Assembly (NCBI GenBank): GCA_934675625.1
Contig: CAKURH010000073.1
Location: 1 to 18,452 of the forward strand
Source of the DNA: an uncultured Kiritimatiellota bacterium
GTDB lineage: Bacteria; Verrucomicrobiota; Kiritimatiellia; RFP12; UBA1067
Direction of reading: 5' to 3'
DNA: 18,452 nt
Shown: positions 13,780 to 18,452 of the stretch, piece after piece
How the letters are laid out: every line of letters starts with the position of its first letter
Position numbering within the stretch: the stretch's first letter is position 1
Notes under the pieces: model-generated
What the model was told of the DNA's origin: nothing
Database searches by the model: none
Seen by the model: the letters and a program-made list of their open reading frames with translations, nothing else
Program-made: the position numbers and the translations under genes

Positions 13780-15989
13780 GCGGCGCACGGACATTCCGGC
13801 GCGTGGGTCGCAACGCGGTGCGGGCGCTTCTCGCGCTCGGCGCGCTGGCGGTCGTCGGCTTCGCCGTCAGCTGGTGCGCGATCGACTGGACGGACGCGGG
13901 CGCGGACGACTACGCGGGCGGCGTCGTGCTGCGTGATGCGGCGGGGCGCGTGCTGCGCGTCTCGCTCGGCGCGCACGACGTGGACTGCCGTCCGTACTAC
14001 CGCGCTGATCCGCAGGACTGGATCGTGCAGGCGATTGTCGCGTCCGAGGACGGCACGTTCTGGACGCACAAGGGGGTGCGTCCGCTGAGCGTGCTGCGCG
14101 CCGCGTTCCAGAACGTCACGACGGGGCGGCGAGTCTCCGGGGCGTCGACGCTCTCCATGCAGACCGTGCGGCTCCTGGCGCCGCATCCGAAGAGCCTGTG
14201 GTGGAAGGGCGTCGAGGCGATCCAGGCGCTGAAGATGGAGCGGCGGAAGGACAAGCTGTGGATTCTCTCGCAGTATTTGAACCGCGCGCCGTTCGGCTCG
14301 AACTTCGTCGGCATCGAGGCGGCGGCGCAGGGGTGGTTCGGCAAAGGCGCGAAGGAACTGGGGCTTGGCGAGGCGGCGTGTCTCGCGGGCATGGTGCAGG
14401 CACCGTCGCGGTTTCGCCCGGATCGTGCGCTGGACGCGGCGCTCGCGCGGCGTTCCTATGTGCTGGCGCGGATGCGTGCGCTGGGCTTCATCAGCGAGGC
14501 ACAGCGCACGGCGGCGGAGTCGGTGCGGCCCGTCGTCTGCCGCGCGCCGCGCCCGTTTCGGCATCCGTTCTTCTGCGACTGGGTTCAGGCGCAGCGTCGC
14601 CAGGACGGCCACGCGGTCGGTGCGGGCGGCGACGTCGTGACGACGCTCGACGCCGATGTCCAGCGGCTCTGCGAGGTGACGGTCGACGAGACGTCGCGCG
14701 CGGGCGGCTACTCGTCCGCCGCCGTCGTGCTGCGCGTCGCCGATGGGGCGGTCGTGGCGCTCGCGTGCAGTGGCGACTACTTCGCGCGGGACGGCGGACA
14801 GGTGAACACGGCCGGGACGGCACGTCCGGCGGGCTCGACGCTGAAGCCGTTCCTGACGGCGCTCGCCCTCGACCGGGGGCTGGTGACGCCCGAGACGCGG
14901 CTGCTGGACGCCCCGCAGGCCTATTCGGACTACCGTCCGTCGAACTTCGACGCGCGGTTTCGCGGACTCGTCTCGCTGCAGGACGCGCTCGTGCTGTCGC
15001 TCAACATCCCGTTCGTGCAGCTGCTCAGCCAAGTCGGCGTGTCCGACTTCGGCACGGCGCTGCGCGCGCTGGGGTGTCGCCACCTGTCCGCCGGCGATGC
15101 GTCCTTCGGCCTGGGCATGGTGCTCGGCAACGTCGAGGTGAGCCTCGTGGAGCTTGTCGCGGCCTATGCGACGCTTGCGCGCGGCGGCGTCTACCGGCCG
15201 CCGACGGCGACGGCGGGCGCGCGGACGGACGCGGGGCACCGCGTCTTCTCGGAGGGGGCGGCGTTTCTCGTCTCGGACATGCTCGGCGGCGACGCGCGCA
15301 GCGCATCCGCGCTCGGCCATGTGGCGGATGTCGAGACGGCGCGGTTCGCCTGGAAGACCGGCACAAGCGCAGCGTTCCGCGACGCCTGGACGGTCGCCTG
15401 GAATCCGCAGTACGTGGTCGGCGTCTGGTGCGGACACAAGACCGGCGGCTTCGGTGACCAGTCGCTTGTGGGGCTGCGGGCGAGCGCGTCGCCATGCTGG
15501 CAGATCGCCCGCGCCCTGTATCCGCGCAACGACGGCCCGTGGTTCGCCGCGCCGCATGCTGTCGTCGCGCGGACGGTCTGTGCGCGGACGGGGCTTCCGG
15601 CGGGGCCGACCTGCACGGAGACCGAGACGGGACGCGCCCTGCGCGGGCGCACGCCGGACATCCGGTGCCACCGTCATGCGCCGACGGCGGAGACGCTGGC
15701 GATCGCCCAGCCGGCGGACGAGACGGTCTTCCGCCTGGTGCCCGGACAGGCGCAGCAGCGGATCCTCTGCCGGGCCGTCGGCCTCGCGCGCACGGCGCGG
15801 CTCTGGTGGTTTCTCGACGGTCGGCCGCAGGGCGAATCAGTCGGCCTTGAGCCGTTCGCGCTGGAGATGACGGAAGGGCGCCATGTCGTCTCCTGCGCGA
15901 CGGACACCGGCGCCACGTCATCCGTCCGCGTGGCCGTGACGGCGGCGTTGCGCGTGGGATGGGTGTCCGACAGGGGGCGGGATTTTTGA
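13776..15989 (+). CDS. pbpC: Penicillin-binding protein 1C (glycosyltransferase/transpeptidase)
   Basis: This 737-residue bifunctional peptidoglycan synthase of the PBP1C class is anchored in the inner membrane by residues about 14-34. The GT51 glycosyltransferase domain has catalytic E91 in ASEDGTFWTHKGV and the SGASTLSMQTVRLL segment (121-134). The transpeptidase domain has the active-site S354 in STLK (354-357), SLN at 408-410 and KTGTS at 527-531. A C-terminal BiPBP_C beta domain (about 645-725; WWFLDGRPQG in the middle) is diagnostic of PbpC rather than PBP1A/1B. The start overlaps the alpha-2-macroglobulin stop, so the two are translationally coupled. In Enterobacteria the same couple (yfhM-pbpC) is thought to protect the cell after outer-membrane breach: the trap disables proteases while PBP1C repairs the wall. 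The stop is followed immediately by the gatC promoter. Confidence 0.96.
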   Translation: MSGARTFRRVGRNAVRALLALGALAVVGFAVSWCAIDWTDAGADDYAGGVVLRDAAGRVLRVSLGAHDVDCRPYYRADPQDWIVQAIVASEDGTFWTHKGVRPLSVLRAAFQNVTTGRRVSGASTLSMQTVRLLAPHPKSLWWKGVEAIQALKMERRKDKLWILSQYLNRAPFGSNFVGIEAAAQGWFGKGAKELGLGEAACLAGMVQAPSRFRPDRALDAALARRSYVLARMRALGFISEAQRTAAESVRPVVCRAPRPFRHPFFCDWVQAQRRQDGHAVGAGGDVVTTLDADVQRLCEVTVDETSRAGGYSSAAVVLRVADGAVVALACSGDYFARDGGQVNTAGTARPAGSTLKPFLTALALDRGLVTPETRLLDAPQAYSDYRPSNFDARFRGLVSLQDALVLSLNIPFVQLLSQVGVSDFGTALRALGCRHLSAGDASFGLGMVLGNVEVSLVELVAAYATLARGGVYRPPTATAGARTDAGHRVFSEGAAFLVSDMLGGDARSASALGHVADVETARFAWKTGTSAAFRDAWTVAWNPQYVVGVWCGHKTGGFGDQSLVGLRASASPCWQIARALYPRNDGPWFAAPHAVVARTVCARTGLPAGPTCTETETGRALRGRTPDIRCHRHAPTAETLAIAQPADETVFRLVPGQAQQRILCRAVGLARTARLWWFLDGRPQGESVGLEPFALEMTEGRHVVSCATDTGATSSVRVAVTAALRVGWVSDRGRDF

Positions 15990-16002
15990 TATACTACTCA
16001 CT
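15966..16002 (+). promoter_or_regulatory. Extended -10 promoter for gatC operon
   Basis: TATACT at 15990-15995 is preceded by TG at 15987-15988, giving TGATATACT. CCGACA at 15967-15972 matches the TTGACA consensus in 4 of 6 positions with a 17-bp spacer. The element overlaps the last codons of pbpC (stop at 15987-15989). It resembles the cpaB promoter strongly in both the -10 region (TTTGNTATANTAC) and the CAGGG just after the -35. A start near 16002 would leave a leader of roughly 29 bases before gatC, with only a weak ribosome-binding site (GGA at 16021). Confidence 0.75.
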
Positions 16003-16030
16003 TACCTGAAGTGTGAACTTGGAATGAAAA

Positions 16031-16321
16031 ATGAAGATTGACGTTGCCTATGTCGCGGAACTCGCGCGGCTGGAACTGACGGACGAGGAGAAGGCGGTGT
16101 TCCAGCCGCAGCTCGAGAACATCGTCCAGTACGTGGAGAAGATCTCGTCGGTCGACGTCGCGGGCGTCGAGCCGATGATGCACGGGCGTCCGCTCGTCAA
16201 CGCCTTCCGCGAGGACGTCGTGCGCGAATCGCTGCCGGCCGAAGTCGCGCTCGGCAATGCGCCGGCGCGTGTCGGCGACGAATTCCTGTTGCCGAAAATC
16301 GTCGAGGGCGCGGAGAGCTGA
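16031..16321 (+). CDS. gatC: Asp/Glu-tRNA amidotransferase subunit C
   Basis: This 96-residue protein is GatC, the small subunit that wraps around and stabilises GatA in the GatCAB amidotransferase, which converts Glu-tRNA(Gln) and Asp-tRNA(Asn) to Gln- and Asn-tRNA in the cytosol. The opening IDVAYVAELARLELTDEE, the helix with QLENIVQYVEKIS and VDVAGVEPMMHG are classic, as is the ending with LPKIVEG. Length is typical (about 95). The ATG at 16031 is favoured over the ATG at 16024, which opens only a 5-codon frame. It is the first gene after the promoter at 15987-15995. gatA starts 2 bases after the stop. gatB does not follow; it must lie elsewhere or be outside the window. Confidence 0.95.
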   Translation: MKIDVAYVAELARLELTDEEKAVFQPQLENIVQYVEKISSVDVAGVEPMMHGRPLVNAFREDVVRESLPAEVALGNAPARVGDEFLLPKIVEGAES

Positions 16322-16323
16322 TT

Positions 16324-17727
16324 ATGGAACTTTACGAATTCGGCATTGCCGAGGCCCAGGAGGGCTTGGCGAAGGGCGATTTCTCGTCCGTTGAGCTGAC
16401 GCAGGCGGTCATCGACCGCTATCACGCTGAGAACGAGCGGATTGGCGCCTACTTGACCTTTGACGAGGCGGGTGCGCTCAAACTCGCGGCGGAGAACCCG
16501 AACGCGGTGCCGATTGCGATCAAGGATCTCATCAACGTGAAGGGCCAGCCCTGCACGTGCGCCTCGAAGATCCTGAAGGGCTACGTCTCGCCCTACGACG
16601 CGACGGTGATCGCGAACCTGAAGGCGCACGGCTTCTTCCCGGCGGGGCGCGTCAACATGGACGAGTTCGCGATGGGCTCCTCGACCGAGAACTCGGGCCT
16701 CGGCGTGACGCGCAACCCCTATGACCTCACGCGCGTCCCCGGCGGCTCGTCGGGCGGCTCGGCGGCGGCGGTCGGCGGCAACCTCTGCATCGCCGCGCTC
16801 GGCACGGACACGGGCGGCTCCATCCGCCAGCCCGCGAGCTTCTGCAACTGCGTCGGCGTGAAGCCGAGCTACGGGCGCGTCAGCCGCTATGGCGTGACGG
16901 CGTTCGCGAGCTCTCTCGACCAGGTGGGGCCGATGACGAAGTCCGTCACGGACGCGGCGATTCTCCTCAAGGCCCTCGCCGGGCACGACGCGCACGACGG
17001 CACGACGCCGGACGAGCCCGTGCCGGACTACCGTGCGGCGCTCGACGGCGCGACGCTGAAGGGCGTGAAGCTTGGCCTGCCGAAGGAATACTTTGACGTC
17101 AAGGGACTCGACCCCGAAGTGAAGCGCCTGACGGACGAGGCGATCCGGAAATGCGAGGCGGCGGGCGCGGAACTTGTTGAAATCTCGCTGCCGCACACCG
17201 AATACGCGATGGCGGTCTACTACATCATCGCCCCGGCGGAGGCGAGCGCAAACCTCGCGCGCTTCGACGGCGTGCGGTACGGCCACCGCAGCGCGGCGGC
17301 GAAGGACGTCTATTCGCTCTACACGAAGAGCCGCGCCGAGGGCTTCGGGCCGGAGGTGAAGCGGCGCATCATCATGGGCACGTACGTGTTGTCGTCGGGC
17401 TACTATGACGCCTACTACGGCAAGGCGCAGAAGGTGCGCACGCTCATCAAGCGCGACTTCGACGCGGCGTTCGCGCAGGTGGACGCGCTCCTGACGCCAT
17501 GCGCGCCGACGCCGGCGTTTCCGTTCGGCGCGCACCAGGATCCGCTCACGATGTACCTGAACGACCTCTACACGATTCCGTCCGCCCTCGCGGGCGTCTG
17601 CGCGGCGAGCGTCCCGGCGGGCTTCACGAACGAGAAGCTCCCCGTCGGCGTCCAGTTCATCTGCGGCGGCTTCGAGGAGGCGAAGCTCCTGCGCGTCTCC
17701 AAGGCGTTCGAGGACCTGATGCGCTGA
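16324..17727 (+). CDS. gatA: Asp/Glu-tRNA amidotransferase subunit A
   Basis: This 467-residue amidase-signature enzyme is GatA, the glutaminase subunit of GatCAB; it releases ammonia for transamidation of misacylated tRNA. The Ser-cisSer-Lys triad is visible: K67 in PIAIKDLIN, S142 in PGGSSGGSAAAVGG (139-152), and S166 in GTDTGGSIRQPA. The GVKPSYGRVSRYG and SLDQVGPMTKSV segments are typical of GatA rather than of other amidases. The C-terminal part includes YYDAYYGKAQKVRTLI and the closing VGVQFICGGFEE. Length is a little under the usual 480-490. GGAGAG at 16312-16317 is the ribosome-binding site. The gene is followed after 20 bp by mazG. Cys or His changes at the active site are not seen; it should be functional. 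Confidence 0.97.
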   Translation: MELYEFGIAEAQEGLAKGDFSSVELTQAVIDRYHAENERIGAYLTFDEAGALKLAAENPNAVPIAIKDLINVKGQPCTCASKILKGYVSPYDATVIANLKAHGFFPAGRVNMDEFAMGSSTENSGLGVTRNPYDLTRVPGGSSGGSAAAVGGNLCIAALGTDTGGSIRQPASFCNCVGVKPSYGRVSRYGVTAFASSLDQVGPMTKSVTDAAILLKALAGHDAHDGTTPDEPVPDYRAALDGATLKGVKLGLPKEYFDVKGLDPEVKRLTDEAIRKCEAAGAELVEISLPHTEYAMAVYYIIAPAEASANLARFDGVRYGHRSAAAKDVYSLYTKSRAEGFGPEVKRRIIMGTYVLSSGYYDAYYGKAQKVRTLIKRDFDAAFAQVDALLTPCAPTPAFPFGAHQDPLTMYLNDLYTIPSALAGVCAASVPAGFTNEKLPVGVQFICGGFEEAKLLRVSKAFEDLMR

Positions 17728-17747
17728 GCGAGAGGGAGTCTTTCGAC

Positions 17748-18404
17748 ATGAACGGAATCGAACGGTTGCATGAGATCATGACGCGGCTTCGGGATCCCGA
17801 AAAGGGCTGCCCGTGGGATCGCGTCCAGACGCTGGAAACCCTCAAGCCCTGTGTGCTGGAGGAGACGTACGAACTGCTCGCGGCGATGGACAGGCCGGAG
17901 GACAAGGCGAACCACATCGAGGAGCTGGGCGACGTCCTCCTTCAGGTCATGTTCCAGTCGGTCATGGCCGAACAGGCGGGCGACTTCACTTTCGACGACG
18001 TGGCGAACGCGATTGCCGACAAGCTCGTCCACCGCCACCCGCACGTCTTCGGCGACGTCGTCGCGAACGATCCGGCGACCGTGCTGAAGAACTGGGAGCG
18101 CATCAAGCAGCAGGAGCACAAGAAGGAGGCGCGGCATTCGGCGCTCGACGGCGTGCCGCCGACCCTGCCCGCGCTCCTGAAGGCGCGGCGCACGATGGAG
18201 AAGGCCAAGCGCATCGGATATGAGGAAGACCTGAAGCCCGTCGCGATCGAGGGCGATCCCGGCGAGTTCCTGCTGCGCGTCGTGAAGTCAATTGCCGCGC
18301 AGGGCGTCGATTCCGAGGCCGCGCTCGAAAAGGCGACGGCGGCGTTCGCCGCGCGCTTCCGCGCATTCGAGGCTGCCAAAAGTGTCAGACCCGAATGCCG
18401 CTAA
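17748..18404 (+). CDS. mazG: MazG-type NTP pyrophosphohydrolase
   Basis: This 218-residue protein is MazG, an all-alpha nucleoside triphosphate pyrophosphohydrolase that hydrolyses (d)NTPs to NMP and pyrophosphate, limiting non-canonical nucleotides and linked to stress responses. The N-terminal domain is complete: GCPWDRVQTLETLKP, the metal-binding EExxE (E38, E39, E42) and EELGD (58-62), then KLVHRHPHVFGD (92-103). The linker with NWERIKQQE is typical. The C-terminal MazG domain (about 145-210) is shortened and lacks the second acidic EExxE/EExxD set; EELGD is replaced by a GDPGEFLL stretch (169-176). In E. coli-type MazG (263 residues) the C-terminal domain carries the main activity, so the active site here may be the N-terminal one. 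The ATG at 17748 is preceded by GAGGGAG (17732-17738). The frame is open further upstream, but that part is antiparallel noise over gatA. Confidence 0.94.
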   Translation: MNGIERLHEIMTRLRDPEKGCPWDRVQTLETLKPCVLEETYELLAAMDRPEDKANHIEELGDVLLQVMFQSVMAEQAGDFTFDDVANAIADKLVHRHPHVFGDVVANDPATVLKNWERIKQQEHKKEARHSALDGVPPTLPALLKARRTMEKAKRIGYEEDLKPVAIEGDPGEFLLRVVKSIAAQGVDSEAALEKATAAFAARFRAFEAAKSVRPECR

Positions 18405-18426
18405 CTTAAGGCTCATTTGACCTCCT

Positions 18427-18452
18427 CGGACGCGTATTCTCCGCGCGGTTTT
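18427..18452 (+). terminator. Possible terminator/hairpin, cut by window edge
   Basis: CGGA (18427-18430) can pair with TCCG (18440-18443), and CCGCGCGG (18441-18448) is self-complementary and followed by TTTT at the last four bases of the window. This may be the start of an intrinsic terminator after mazG, but the T-run is cut off and the stem is weak. The CGGACGCGTATTC core is also the second copy of the motif at 120-132. Confidence 0.25.

Noticed and set aside
8854..13794. Reverse-strand open frame of about 1646 codons
   Set aside because: It is exactly antisense to a clear alpha-2-macroglobulin gene, is extremely Arg/Ala/His-rich, has no ribosome-binding site and shows no family motif.
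16024..16041. Five-codon upstream frame (ATG at 16024) ahead of gatC
   Set aside because: It overlaps the gatC start out of frame; too short and without a ribosome-binding site better than that of gatC to be called a leader peptide.
18288..18416. Small reverse-strand frame at the window end with a GAGGAGGT sequence in front of ATG
   Set aside because: The spacing between the purine-rich site and ATG is only about 3-4 bases, the frame is short (about 42 codons) and wholly antisense to the mazG 3' end apart from its first few codons.
1..18452. CRISPR arrays, insertion sequences, tRNA or rRNA genes, defence islands
   Set aside because: No regularly spaced repeats, transposase motifs, or recognisable tRNA or rRNA sequence were seen; apart from Vsr there is no defence-type gene, and the layout is continuous housekeeping.

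Overview
The window is a GC-rich stretch of bacterial chromosome in which every convincing gene lies on the + strand. Genes are packed tightly, with five stop/start overlaps (ATGA or GTGA type). NCG codons (GCG, ACG, TCG, CCG) dominate. The content points to a diderm bacterium: a bifunctional penicillin-binding protein of the PbpC class paired with a membrane-anchored alpha-2-macroglobulin, the MEP isoprenoid pathway (IspF), and Gat amidotransferase subunits. The overall style would fit a Verrucomicrobiota/Kiritimatiellae-type genome of the PVC group, but that is an inference from gene style only; no rRNA, tRNA or other marker fixes the taxon.

Layout. Positions 1-291 hold no gene. They contain an imperfect inverted-repeat block (12-173), a small hairpin and a strong extended -10 promoter (277-285). 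That promoter drives a first operon: cpaB (292-1098), cpaF with an N-terminal FHA domain (1115-2842), a YhcH/YiaL cupin-like gene (2848-3318), rpe (3320-3967), a stand-alone phosphopantothenoylcysteine decarboxylase (3964-4488), a FAD-dependent oxidoreductase with a Tat-like leader (4513-5955), ispF (5952-6422), a Vsr-type endonuclease (6419-6889), a DPM1-like glycosyltransferase (6902-7600), a HIT hydrolase (7605-8006) and a TatD-type hydrolase (8003-8680). A 65-bp gap with a perfect short palindrome and a hairpin around the ribosome-binding site separates these from an alpha-2-macroglobulin/pbpC pair (8746-13779 and 13776-15989). A second extended -10 promoter (15987-15995) starts gatC, gatA and mazG (16031-18404). 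The last 48 bp may contain the start of a terminator.

How the genes work together. The two head genes belong to Flp/Tad-type pilus or secretion machinery, but the secretin, the membrane platform, pilin and other tad genes are not here. The next nine genes are mostly cytoplasmic metabolism and housekeeping (pentose phosphate, CoA, isoprenoids, nucleotide and DNA hydrolases). The A2M/PbpC pair is the known periplasmic protease-trap plus peptidoglycan-repair couple. gatC-gatA supply two of the three subunits for transamidation of Glu-tRNA(Gln)/Asp-tRNA(Asn); gatB is not in the window.

Most of the window is ordinary. The parts most worth a second look are the two near-matching promoters, the apparently leaderless cpaB, the FHA-CpaF fusion coupled to a YhcH gene, the altered active-site and zinc-site residues in Vsr, the KR-type Tat-like leader on an enzyme embedded among cytoplasmic genes, and the MazG with a degenerate second domain. 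I did not find a clearly new biological system.
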